DNA of 64,000 nt from Pseudanabaena sp. PCC 7367. GTDB lineage: Bacteria; Cyanobacteriota; Cyanobacteriia; Pseudanabaenales; Pseudanabaenaceae. Positions 9,868-18,150 of the stretch are shown here, in pieces. Each line of letters opens with the position of its first letter. Within the stretch, counting starts at the first letter, position 1. The notes beneath the pieces were generated by a model. The model did no database searches and was not told where the DNA came from. It saw only the letters and a list, made by a program, of their open reading frames with translations. A program made the position numbers and the translations under genes. The stretch spans positions 4,412,001 to 4,476,000 of the forward strand of contig NC_019701.1 in NCBI RefSeq assembly GCF_000317065.1. The letters are read 5' to 3'.

Positions 9868-10169
9868 TTTATTGTGCTACCGACCAAATTGGTTTTAATT
9901 TGTATAGCCAGATGATTGAATAGGATGTAAATAAAATATAACTGTTAGTAAGGAATTTGGCTGTAGGAAAAGTAGGTATCAAGGTATGTTATTAAAACCC
10001 ACCTTTTCAGCCAAAATACCTAACTGCTGTGGGAAAGGTGGGATCCCAAACCATCATCGGGTTAGAATAGGGCTCTTAAGACTTTTAAAACGATCGAAAT
10101 ATTGATTCTTTGTGTATTCTTAAGTAAATCTAGTTCCATTGATAAATCGGCAATAAAGACTGGTAGCGG
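9868..10169. promoter_or_regulatory. Divergent promoter region with interlocking inverted repeats
   Basis: The 302-bp space between two divergent genes holds two interlocking inverted repeats: TAGGTAT (9973-9979) with ATACCTA (10016-10022), and CCCACCTTTTC (9998-10008) with its complement at 10032-10042 (one G-T pair). The order left1-left2-right1-right2 is that of a pseudoknot. GTTAGAATAGGG follows at 10061-10072. Confidence 0.45.
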
Positions 10170-11561
10170 ATGACGGTTGATGAGGCACTTGAAATATTAG
10201 AAATAGCCCTAGAGCATAGGTCGCTTAGTCATGTCTATGAACTGGTGTTTCGTAGATCCTGGCAGGGGCAGACCTATAATGACATTGCCAGAGAAGCTGG
10301 TTATGACTATGACTACATCAAAGAGGTCGGCTCTAAGCTGTGGAACTATTTATCCGAGGCTTTAGGTGAACGTGTTAACAAAAAGAATGTGCAACTGGTC
10401 TTACGTCGCTATCACAAACACCAGCAGGAAGAACAGGCCGTAAATATAGAAACAGCCACCCTAAAGAATGTTAATGATGACAATGGTGGCGATCGCTTTG
10501 ATGAGCTGAGCTTGCCGAACCAGGATTGGCGCGGCGCACCGGATGTATCCAGGTTTTATGGTCGCACCGATGAATTAGTTAAGCTGGAGCGTTGGATAAT
10601 TCAAGATTTTTGCCGGATTGTGGCGATCGTGGGCATGGGCGGGATTGGTAAAACTGCCCTTTCGGTAACCCTGGCGGAAGAACTCCAAATCGGTTTTCAA
10701 TATATTGTGTGGCGATCGCTACGAAATGCGCCACCATTAATGGATTTATTGATTGATATCATCCACCACATTTCCGATCGGCAGGGTAATCTACCCGACA
10801 CGCCCTATGGTTGTATTTCTACCTTGATTGAATGTTTAGGTAAGCATCGTTGTTTAGTGGTGTTGGATCATGCTGATGCCTTGCTCAGTAGTGGTACGGG
10901 ACGGGAATATCGCCAGGCCGGTGAATATATCGAGGGGCGGGAAAACTATGCCGAGCTGTTTCGGGCGATCGCCGAAGCCCAACACCAGAGCTGTTTGCTT
11001 ATCACCAGCCGGGAACAACCCCGCGAGATTGCCCTACAAGAAGGAGCCAGAGCAAGATCGCTATTTTTGGGGGGCTTGCAGGTGACCGAAGCGCAGCGGA
11101 TCTTTGCGGAAAAAGGTGAGTTTGAAGGTACTGAGCAAGACTGGCAATTTTTAGTGGCGCGCTATGCTGGCAACCCGCTGGCATTAAAGGCGGTAGCCCT
11201 GGCAGTAAAGGAATTTTTTGGCGGTGATATTGCACAACTCAATGCCTTGCTAGCGGAAGATCGCTGGATTTTCTCGGATATCCGCAAGCTACTAGATCAA
11301 CAATTCGATCGCCTTTCTGAGCTGGAGAAAAAGGTAATTTATTGGGTGACGCTGCAAGAGGGAGAGGTTACCCTGGCTGATCTAAAAACAGAGCTAGCTC
11401 CCGTTGATTCAACCCAACGGCTGCTGGAAACTCTGGATTCATTGCGGCGGCGATCGCTAATTGATAAAAATGGTGCGGTGTTTAGCCAACAGCCGATCGT
11501 GCGGGAATATATCGAAGAGAAGATGAATCAGCAATCTCTCGAAGCGGCCGATCGGGGCTAG
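10170..11561 (+). CDS. vMAP-type HTH / NB-ARC STAND ATPase lacking sensor repeats
   Basis: The N-terminal 85 residues match the vWA-MoxR-associated protein helix-turn-helix domain (TVDEALEILEIAL, GQTYNDIAREAGYDYDYIKEVGSKLW). An NB-ARC nucleotide switch follows at about 125-420: FYGRTDEL (about 130), Walker A IVGMGGIGKTA (about 154-164), Walker B CLVVLDHAD (about 230-238), an RNBS-like LLITSREQPR, and GNPLALKAVAL (GxP motif). A winged-helix-like segment follows (LDSLRRRSLID). The protein stops at 463 residues; relatives usually continue into WD40 or other repeats that sense a signal. STAND proteins of this type act as signalling or defence switches. A Doc toxin pair follows on the same strand. 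Confidence 0.85.
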   Translation: MTVDEALEILEIALEHRSLSHVYELVFRRSWQGQTYNDIAREAGYDYDYIKEVGSKLWNYLSEALGERVNKKNVQLVLRRYHKHQQEEQAVNIETATLKNVNDDNGGDRFDELSLPNQDWRGAPDVSRFYGRTDELVKLERWIIQDFCRIVAIVGMGGIGKTALSVTLAEELQIGFQYIVWRSLRNAPPLMDLLIDIIHHISDRQGNLPDTPYGCISTLIECLGKHRCLVVLDHADALLSSGTGREYRQAGEYIEGRENYAELFRAIAEAQHQSCLLITSREQPREIALQEGARARSLFLGGLQVTEAQRIFAEKGEFEGTEQDWQFLVARYAGNPLALKAVALAVKEFFGGDIAQLNALLAEDRWIFSDIRKLLDQQFDRLSELEKKVIYWVTLQEGEVTLADLKTELAPVDSTQRLLETLDSLRRRSLIDKNGAVFSQQPIVREYIEEKMNQQSLEAADRG

Positions 11562-11728
11562 GTTAGCTAAGTAATTATTGATTTATTTACTGGGTGATCG
11601 CGCCAGGTAAGGATGTTTTCTGAGGATTAGAATAGGAGTGATAATGAATGCTGCGATCGGCATTTTCGTCACAACAAACCATTTTATTCATTTTTAAACT
11701 ATAATTTATTCCATGTTTGGAGGTCAAA

Positions 11729-11908
11729 ATGTCTGATCAAAATCAAGATCTGGTCAAAACTTCTCAAGATATTGCCACGCCTGAATCTGACGAAAATGGC
11801 AATGGACACGAAATCAACCTTGATAAAGGTAAAAATGAAGTTTGGCAGGCTTACCTGAAATCCAAGAAAAAGTACCGTGAGGTCTACCGTTATCTTGCCG
11901 AAAATTAG
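11729..11908 (+). CDS. Antitoxin partner of the Doc-type toxin
   Basis: This short acidic protein (59 residues from the ATG at 11729) precedes and overlaps a Doc toxin gene, the arrangement of a type II antitoxin. GGAGG at 11719-11723 sits 5 nt before this ATG, so I prefer it to the TTG at 11717, which overlaps the ribosome binding site. The N-terminal half is Asp/Glu/Asn-rich. The C-terminal half, VWQAYLKSKKKYREVYRYLAEN, resembles the toxin-binding helix of small antitoxins found next to cyanobacterial Doc genes. No ribbon-helix-helix or AbrB motif is obvious, so the DNA-binding role is not shown by the sequence. TTAGAATAGG at 11627-11636 may be part of its promoter. Confidence 0.75.
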   Translation: MSDQNQDLVKTSQDIATPESDENGNGHEINLDKGKNEVWQAYLKSKKKYREVYRYLAEN

Positions 11909-12305
11909 ATATATCACTGTAGAAGAAGCAATCATGCTTCACGAAGATCAACTTCAAAGTGATGGTGGTACTAGTGGGATAAGGGATGTAGGGCTATTAG
12001 AGTCAGCGCTTGCACAGCCTCAAGCCTCATTCTTTGGTGAACTGTTACATCCAAATATTTCCGATCAAGCTGCTGCATATGTATTTCACATTGCTAAAAA
12101 TCATCCATTTGTAGATGGTAATAAACGCACTGCATTTGCAGTTTGTAGTGCTTTCTTGCTAGTAAATGGCTATGATTTCAACATTGCCATAGATGAGCTA
12201 AAAGAAATTATTTTGAATGTGGCCAATGGGAGCTTATCAAAAGAGCAGCTCCTAGAAATTTTTAGCAAAATTGTTGTAAGCCTTGATTCCTTAGAAACGG
12301 AGTAA
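11877..12305 (+). CDS. doc: Death-on-curing (Doc) family toxin
   Basis: Doc toxins have the Fic fold and phosphorylate EF-Tu, stopping translation until the antitoxin binds. The 142-residue frame shows the hallmark HPFVDGNKRTA near residue 80. NKR rather than NGR places it with Doc-like kinases rather than AMP-transferring Fic enzymes. RYITVEEAIMLHEDQL is the usual Doc N-terminus. The start is uncertain: GTG at 11877 overlaps the antitoxin gene by 32 nt, while TTG at 11895 (MPKIRYIT) fits family length better and has GAGG 12 nt upstream. The overlap implies translational coupling with the antitoxin. The gene looks intact. Confidence 0.88.
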   Translation: MRSTVILPKIRYITVEEAIMLHEDQLQSDGGTSGIRDVGLLESALAQPQASFFGELLHPNISDQAAAYVFHIAKNHPFVDGNKRTAFAVCSAFLLVNGYDFNIAIDELKEIILNVANGSLSKEQLLEIFSKIVVSLDSLETE

Positions 12306-12313
12306 ATCCATAA

Positions 12314-14014
12314 CTAAGAACCACTACCCGACAAAAACGCCAGCGGCAAAGCCGTAGCGATCGCCCTGGGCAAAGACGAACCGATCGCACCAACTGCTGC
12401 ATCCCAGAGCTTATTGGGTTTTAATTCCGCACCCACCAGTTGCCAGATCCGCGCTACTTCATCAGTATGGAGGCGATCGTCTTCGGTCAGTGCCAGCAAA
12501 ATCCGCTTGCGCAAGAACTTCCCTTCATCGGACATTAAAAACTGAATCCCCATTCTGGCCGTCGGCACCAGGTCAAAATCATCATCAGACTTAGCAATTT
12601 TGATTAAATTCTCCAGCCGACTCCATTGGAACTTGCCATTTTTAAATAGCACTTCAATTAAGCGCTGACGCAGGCCAGGCGATTCATCGGTCAGCAAGCG
12701 GCGTGCCACATAGGGATAGGCCACCTGGACAATTTTAAATTCTGGATTCAAGCTGAGCGCCACACCTTCCTGGGTCACCACCGATCGAATAATCAAGGCA
12801 AACTTAGCCGGCATACAGAACGGATATTCATACATCAACCCAGAGAAGCGATCGGTCACCACCTTGAAGTTAAAATCACGTACCTTTTCATTCATGATGT
12901 CGCCCAGCACACTTTCTAGGGCATTGGCGATCGGTGGGATATCCACATCCGGTGTCAAAAATCCCAGATTCACATAGTCATAACCCAGCTTTTGGTAGTC
13001 CTTATTCATCAAATGCACCACCGAATCAACCAGTGCCTCTTTGGTGGTTTGTTCTAGTTGATCCATCATGCCAAAGTCAATGTAGACCATGCGGCCATCG
13101 GCGGTGGCAAACAAATTACCAGGGTGGGGATCGGCATGGAAAAAGCCAAACTCCAGCAATTGCCGTAGGCCAGACATCACGCCAATCTGTACCAGTTCAT
13201 CAATATCCAAGCCAGCCGCTTTGATCCCTTCTACATCGGTGAGCTTAATCCCATCGATCCATTCCATTGTCAGCACCCGCTTGGAACTATAGCGCCAATA
13301 GATCGAAGGAGCATCAACCCTTGGTTCATCACTAAAATAGGTCGCAAACCGTTCCGCGTTCTTGGCCTCATTCACATAGTCAACTTCTTCAAATAGCTTA
13401 GAGCCAAATTCATCAATAATGCCCCGCAAATCTGCGCCCAAATTAACTGGTAGTAGGGGTTGAGTTAGAGCAGCAAGCAATCGCAACACATAGAGATCTA
13501 GTGTGATTGTAGGGATCAAATTTGGTCGTTGCACCTTGATCGCTACTTCTTCACCAGTATGTAGCCTGCCTCTAAAGACCTGTCCTAAACTGGCAGCCGC
13601 AACTGGCAAATCGGGAATGTAGTCATAGATCTGGTCGATCGACTTGCCCAATTCCTGCTCAATAATCTCGATCGCCACCGATGTAGGGAAGGGAGGCAAT
13701 TGATCCTGTAGTTTGGTTAGCTCATCTAAAAAATCTTTGCGCACCAGATCAGGGCGAGTAGAGAGCGCCTGGCCAACTTTAATATAGGTAGGCCCCAGCT
13801 TAGTAATAATTCGGCGGAGCTGAGCAGCGCGGCGTGGTAATTTGGCATCTTCCTGCCCCGACCACTTGTCTAGCTGCAAGCCCACAAATAAGCCAACAAA
13901 CATATAAACTATCTGGATCAATCGCCAAACTGCGAGGAGGGGGCGCTGGTTATAGTGCTGGGCGATCGCCTTGGCATCGTATTTTTTCAGATATGCTAAA
14001 GGATGTTGACTCAC
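12314..14014 (-). CDS. ABC1/UbiB-family atypical kinase
   Basis: This is a member of the ABC1K (AarF/UbiB/ADCK) family, atypical kinases or ATPases connected with quinone and tocopherol metabolism in chloroplasts and cyanobacteria. The 566 residues contain the family signature KxGQ (YIKVGQALSTRPDLV, about 93-108), the Ala-rich loop VAAASLGQVFRG (about 165), the catalytic-type lysine in EVAIKVQRPN, and the HADPHPGNLF and YIDFGMMDQ motifs that replace HRD and DFG. A weak hydrophobic stretch occurs near residues 30-45. The C-terminus ends ALPLAFLSGSGS with a hydrophobic segment. It converges on the doc gene with a short gap. Cyanobacteria have several paralogues, so the exact substrate cannot be assigned. 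Confidence 0.92.
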   Translation of the reverse strand: MSQHPLAYLKKYDAKAIAQHYNQRPLLAVWRLIQIVYMFVGLFVGLQLDKWSGQEDAKLPRRAAQLRRIITKLGPTYIKVGQALSTRPDLVRKDFLDELTKLQDQLPPFPTSVAIEIIEQELGKSIDQIYDYIPDLPVAAASLGQVFRGRLHTGEEVAIKVQRPNLIPTITLDLYVLRLLAALTQPLLPVNLGADLRGIIDEFGSKLFEEVDYVNEAKNAERFATYFSDEPRVDAPSIYWRYSSKRVLTMEWIDGIKLTDVEGIKAAGLDIDELVQIGVMSGLRQLLEFGFFHADPHPGNLFATADGRMVYIDFGMMDQLEQTTKEALVDSVVHLMNKDYQKLGYDYVNLGFLTPDVDIPPIANALESVLGDIMNEKVRDFNFKVVTDRFSGLMYEYPFCMPAKFALIIRSVVTQEGVALSLNPEFKIVQVAYPYVARRLLTDESPGLRQRLIEVLFKNGKFQWSRLENLIKIAKSDDDFDLVPTARMGIQFLMSDEGKFLRKRILLALTEDDRLHTDEVARIWQLVGAELKPNKLWDAAVGAIGSSLPRAIATALPLAFLSGSGS

Positions 14015-14343
14015 TCTGTTTGATAACCTCGAATTTAATTCAGACTCTAAATTAGCTATATATAGCGCAAATATATAATCCTGGTTGGTTTCAGTGCAAT
14101 TCTAAATCTACCCACCTTAACCAGGAAGAAAAGCATTTGTTAAAAACTGTTACTCTAAGTATATAAAAATACAAACTAATTTGGCTCTATAGATAGATTG
14201 ATATCTATTTTCAAATTTGGTGCTTTTCAAAAGCTCTACTTATGTTAGTATTAGATTCGCCAATTAAGCAGTGATGATTTCGCTAAACAAGTGGTACGGT
14301 CTTCACTTAACACAAATAAGTTTAATTGAGCATCATTACTTCA
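14015..14343. other. Spacer between the ABC1K gene and tRNA-Arg
   Basis: AT-rich DNA with no gene that I can support; it contains the ABC1K promoter region and the tRNA promoter. Confidence 0.4.
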
Positions 14344-14416
14344 GGGCTTGTGGCTCAGTGGATAGAGCATCTGGCTACGGACCAGAGGGTCGGGGGTTCG
14401 AATCCCTCCAAGCCCG
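14344..14416 (+). tRNA. tRNA-Arg(ACG)
   Basis: A complete 73-nt cloverleaf. The acceptor GGGCTTG pairs with CAAGCCC. The anticodon stem TCTGG/CCAGA encloses CTACGGA, giving anticodon ACG, which is normally edited to ICG and reads CGU/CGC/CGA. The T-arm GGGGGTTCGAATCCCTC is canonical. The discriminator is G and CCA is not encoded. Confidence 0.97.
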
Positions 14417-14630
14417 TTATTTAATTAAATAAACTTGAATTAATCGTACTTCTACGGAATGTATGATCAACTTGCCGATCGCATGATTCGTTGATTTATG
14501 GGTTGCACAACCGCTAGTTGTTGCTAGTTGGTCGGCTCAGTCTCTACTGAAATGGGCACAAATTGACCAGATGCACAGAAATTAAAGGCTAAACTATTAT
14601 GAAGTAGCAATCGCCTTACTCGCAGCCATT

Positions 14631-15515
14631 ATGAGTCAAACTGTTTCAACTAAATCAACAATAGAGCTAAACAACGATCGCCCAGAGCGATCGATCGATC
14701 CGGGTTTGTTTTCCGGTGAATTTGCCCAGGAAACCCTTGCCCAAACCAAACGCTGGTTTATTCAACTCAAACGCCGCCCCACTACTTTAATTGTTGGCGT
14801 GGCTCAACCCTTGATGTGGCTGGTTTTATTTGGTGCATTGTTCCATAACATCCCGCAGGAATTTATTGGTGCTACCACCTATGCCCAGTTTCTAGCCGCT
14901 GGCATCATTGTGTTCACGGCTTTTAGTGGTGCCTTGAACTCTGGCTTGCCAATTATTTTCGATCGTGAATTTGGTTTTCTCAATCGCATGTTAGTAGCGC
15001 CGCTGGCCTCGCGGTTCTCGATCGTGCTGGCTTCTGCCATATTCATTATCTTCATGAGTATTGTGCAGACGGTGGCGATCGTGGTGGTTAGTTCTTTCAT
15101 GGGCGCAGGCATTCCCAATCTGGCGGGGATTGTGGTGATGTCTTTGGTGATTTTGCTGCTGGTGCTGGGCTTTACCATGCTCAGCCTGGGTGTTTCGTTT
15201 GCCATGCCCGGTCATCAGGAATTACTGGCATTTATCTTTTTAATTAATTTGCCATTGATTTTTTCCAGCACCGCCCTAGCACCACTAGAATTTATGCCCA
15301 GATGGTTGCAGTGGGTGGCCAGTTTGAATCCACTCTCATTTGCGATCGCGCCAATCCGCCATGTCTATAGCAATGCCAGTTGGTCTTGGCAAGATGTGGT
15401 ATTGGCTGCACCCTGGGGTGACCTGACCGTGTTGGGTTGTATGGCAGCATTGGCAGTTTTTGCGACGATCGTAGGAGTATTAATTAGAGGTGTCTTACGT
15501 CGAGGTGTGACTTAA
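14631..15515 (+). CDS. ABC-2 type transporter permease
   Basis: This is the membrane subunit of a DrrB/NodJ-type exporter. The 294 residues begin with a soluble arm of about 45 residues (FAQETLAQTKRWFIQLKRRPTTL) followed by about six hydrophobic segments. The family signature includes VAQPLMWLVLFGALF, LNSGLPIIFDREFGFLNRMLVAPLA (cytoplasmic loop contacting the ATPase) and LPLIFSSTALAPLEFMPRWLQWVASLNPLS. No ATP-binding partner is next to it, so its ATPase must be encoded elsewhere. Substrate is unknown. The ATG at 14631 fits family length. The downstream AAA-N-domain gene is on the same strand 115 nt away. Confidence 0.92.
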   Translation: MSQTVSTKSTIELNNDRPERSIDPGLFSGEFAQETLAQTKRWFIQLKRRPTTLIVGVAQPLMWLVLFGALFHNIPQEFIGATTYAQFLAAGIIVFTAFSGALNSGLPIIFDREFGFLNRMLVAPLASRFSIVLASAIFIIFMSIVQTVAIVVVSSFMGAGIPNLAGIVVMSLVILLLVLGFTMLSLGVSFAMPGHQELLAFIFLINLPLIFSSTALAPLEFMPRWLQWVASLNPLSFAIAPIRHVYSNASWSWQDVVLAAPWGDLTVLGCMAALAVFATIVGVLIRGVLRRGVT

Positions 15516-15630
15516 ATGTGGCTTGAATAACTAGTAGCAAGCCAGTCCTATAATTATCGCCTAGTGATCTTTTTATAGAAAACCTATTGACTTGGTTGCA
15601 GAGCAGCATAACCATCTAGCAGTGCAGTGC

Positions 15631-16464
15631 ATGAGTGAAACCAAAGCCGCGATCGTTCCATTTACTGATAATTGGGCTTACTTGAAAACCGAGTTAGCCT
15701 GGTTGGATCGGATCTTGCGGCGGGTCTTGGCCAAGCAACGCAAGCTCAACCATGAAGTCAATCGCGTTGCCAATTCACCTGCCGATCGCGCCACTAGTCA
15801 TTGGTGGCAAGGGTTTATTAATCTAGACCAGAACCCCGCCAATGGCGGTAGCCATCAAAAACAAGAGCGACCGATCATTGCTGTTAAACCCCATCCGATC
15901 GGTCGGTTTGGCGATCGGATTGCGGCCAGCTTCGAGCAAGATATTCAACTATCAGTGCCATTGCTGTGTCAACAGCTAGAACTAAGTGAGTTTGAGCGCA
16001 ATATAATTATTCTCTGCCTGGCTCCAGAGATTAATCGCCGCTATGAAAAGCTCTATGCCTATTTAAATAACGATGAAACTAATTCTCGCCAGCCCACGGT
16101 TGATCTAGCCCTGCGATTGTTCTGTCGCAATGATGCCGAATGGCAGATCGCTCGCCAAACTCTGCAAACAAAGGCCACCCTGCTTAAAAATAAGATCCTG
16201 GAAATTCAACCCAGCACATCCTCTGCTCGTACCTTGCTGGCTCGACATTTACTGCTCACCGATAAGGCAGTGGATTATTGCCTGAGCGATCGGCTATCCC
16301 TAATCGATGTTTTGCCGAAGAAACGGGGACGGAAACGACGCAAAACCCTTAAAATCACCCCTAAGCAGGTTTTGAACGTGGCCAAAGAAGAAGGCGGCAA
16401 GAAAAAAACTAGCCCTACCACCTCTAAATCCAAGAAGGCTAGTAAATCGAATAAATCTGAATAA
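15631..16464 (+). CDS. Stand-alone N domain of the cyanobacterial AAA ATPase family
   Basis: The N-terminal two thirds (about 1-220 from ATG 15631) match the N domain that precedes the AAA module in a family of cyanobacterial ATPases: NWAYLKTELAWLDRILRRVLAKQR, ADRATSHWWQGFINLD, and LCQQLELSEFERNIIILCLAPEINRRYEKLYAYLN. The protein then ends in a Lys/Arg/Ser-rich tail (KKRGRKRRKTLKI and KSKKASKSNKSE) with no Walker motifs. It is therefore a free-standing regulator or adaptor rather than an ATPase. ATG 15631 (MSETKAAIVPF) is preferred to an upstream in-frame TTG at 15592. The basic tail suggests binding to nucleic acid or acidic partners, which is inference. Confidence 0.7.
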   Translation: MSETKAAIVPFTDNWAYLKTELAWLDRILRRVLAKQRKLNHEVNRVANSPADRATSHWWQGFINLDQNPANGGSHQKQERPIIAVKPHPIGRFGDRIAASFEQDIQLSVPLLCQQLELSEFERNIIILCLAPEINRRYEKLYAYLNNDETNSRQPTVDLALRLFCRNDAEWQIARQTLQTKATLLKNKILEIQPSTSSARTLLARHLLLTDKAVDYCLSDRLSLIDVLPKKRGRKRRKTLKITPKQVLNVAKEEGGKKKTSPTTSKSKKASKSNKSE

Positions 16465-16655
16465 CTCTGGGTAACTACGCTTGCGTTGTCTATTTTGGCG
16501 GATATTTAACCAGATTCGATCTTAAATACCTAAATGGCATTATGTTAAATTAGTAACGATCGGTGTTAATATGTTAAAGCTTTATTCGGCCTAGGGTTAA
16601 AGCAACAGACAAATTAGCGCCTGGGCGATCGTAAATGAGCGATAACGAAGCATAT

Positions 16656-16729
16656 GGCAGCATAGCTCAGCAGGTTAGAGCGGCGGTCTCATAATCCGCA
16701 GGTCGTGAGTTCAAGTCTCACTGCTGCTA
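16656..16729 (+). tRNA. tRNA-Met(CAT), elongator type
   Basis: A 74-nt cloverleaf with acceptor GGCAGCA pairing with TGCTGCT (G1-U72 wobble) and anticodon loop CTCATAA (CAT). The anticodon stem GCGGT/TCCGC has a U-U mismatch at its base next to the loop and lacks the three G-C pairs of initiator tRNA, so elongator Met is the best call. A C34-modified tRNA-Ile(CAT) cannot be excluded by eye. The T-arm is GTGAGTTCAAGTCTCAC. CCA is not encoded. Confidence 0.9.
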
Positions 16730-17070
16730 TTTGAAATTATGTGAATTCATAGCAATTTTCAACTTGTTGCTAATTCAAGCCTTGCTGGGGAACGTATTTA
16801 TCAGGGGCTAATCCTGGCTCTATTTGATCTACTTAACCTGGGGTATTTAGTTAGTAGCTAGTTGTTAACGAGTTATTACCTGTGAACCATTAGCTTTTAC
16901 TGGTTGGTGTTGCCTCACAGATTTAGATTATCTGTTTGTTATGAGCCAGTCCCTGGGGTTTAGTTATGGATCTGGTTAGCTTTTGTAGCTACTAACCATT
17001 ATTTACTCAGCCTTGGTTGAGCATTTTTGAGACGAACACGATCGCTACTTTTTTTAAGGTATTGGCGGCC
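16730..17070. other. Spacer after tRNA-Met
   Basis: No gene that I can support. An in-frame TTG at 17017 extends the next open frame into this spacer but has no ribosome binding site. Confidence 0.4.
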
Positions 17071-17724
17071 ATGTTCGATTACAAACAGTCCAAACAGTTA
17101 AAGCAATTCAAGCAATTTCCCCTCAAATCCACGTTTACCAGATTCAAAGCTAAACATCAACGCTGGCGCTGCCTTGTGACCGCGATCGGCCTAGTGATCT
17201 TTAGCAACCTGCTCAGTCCTGCCACAATCATGGCCAGGGGGCTACAAATTGTTGGCGGTAGCTTCACTGATACCAGTAGCTTTGGTGGTTTTATTACCCT
17301 CCACCCCACCACTAATCAACTTTCCTATTGGTATATTCACACCCAAACCAACCAGGGCATGGCGGGGGCTTTTTATGCACCTGGGGCTGGTGATACGGCC
17401 AGGATTGAAAAGATTATAAATAGTGAAACTGGCGATCGGCTCAAGTTAGTTTTCTACGACAGCAAGACTAAGCAAGTTTTAGAATTAGTGCTTGATCAAG
17501 CCAATCTAGAAAATCTGGATAATGCCATTGTGGTTGGCACAATTGGAATTCAAAATAGCAGCCATCCTGCGTTATCAAGTGATGGCAATCAAGATGCTCA
17601 AGATATGCATGGGCTCAATCAGCCAAATTTCAGTCCGATAGATAGTCCTGTGACCAGGGAAATCTCCGCCGATCGGGATCGTCGCGCCTTTCGAGGGGCA
17701 AAATTAGTGGAAGTAGACTATTAG
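17071..17724 (+). CDS. Exported hypothetical protein
   Basis: I do not recognise the family. From ATG 17071 the protein has 217 residues. A basic N-terminus (FDYKQSKQLKQFKQF...KAKHQRWR) is followed by a hydrophobic segment (CLVTAIGLVIFSNLLSPATIMA) that looks like a signal peptide with an AxA-like end. The mature part starts GLQIVGGSFTDTSSFGG and contains beta-rich sequence (FITLHPTTNQLSYWYIHTQ, KLVFYDSKTKQVLELVL). The C-terminus is hydrophilic. It is probably periplasmic or surface-exposed. The upstream TTG at 17017 would add 18 residues with no supporting ribosome binding site. Confidence 0.6.
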   Translation: MFDYKQSKQLKQFKQFPLKSTFTRFKAKHQRWRCLVTAIGLVIFSNLLSPATIMARGLQIVGGSFTDTSSFGGFITLHPTTNQLSYWYIHTQTNQGMAGAFYAPGAGDTARIEKIINSETGDRLKLVFYDSKTKQVLELVLDQANLENLDNAIVVGTIGIQNSSHPALSSDGNQDAQDMHGLNQPNFSPIDSPVTREISADRDRRAFRGAKLVEVDY

Positions 17725-18150
17725 ACTGCTTGCATAATGCAAATATATTTCAAACTAAATATCACAATGTCGTAAATTAGCCGATTCTGTCTGCTATGTT
17801 TAAGCTCAGCGAGTGGCACGATCGCTCACATATATTGATATAGCCTAATTATGTTTAGGCAAAAATCACTAAGGATTACAACCATTGCCACTTGAGGCTA
17901 GATTAATGCCTGATTTAGTCGTCAAAATATTAAATATTTAACAATATTTAGCAGGGAAAGCCATTAATATCTATAGAGCAATTTGGATCGAGTTGTGGCT
18001 GTAATCAAGTTTTGTACTCTTTTGCCGCAAGCGATCGTCATTCCTCCATTTAATCGCTGCATCATAGAGCTAGGTATGTAAGCATACTTGCTTAAATTGA
18101 GAGTTTCGATTCAACCAATTCCCCTAACCAATATTTACTGATATTTTTTG
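17725..18150. other. Spacer upstream of the beta-lactamase-fold gene
   Basis: AT-rich spacer with no gene that I can support. Confidence 0.4.
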
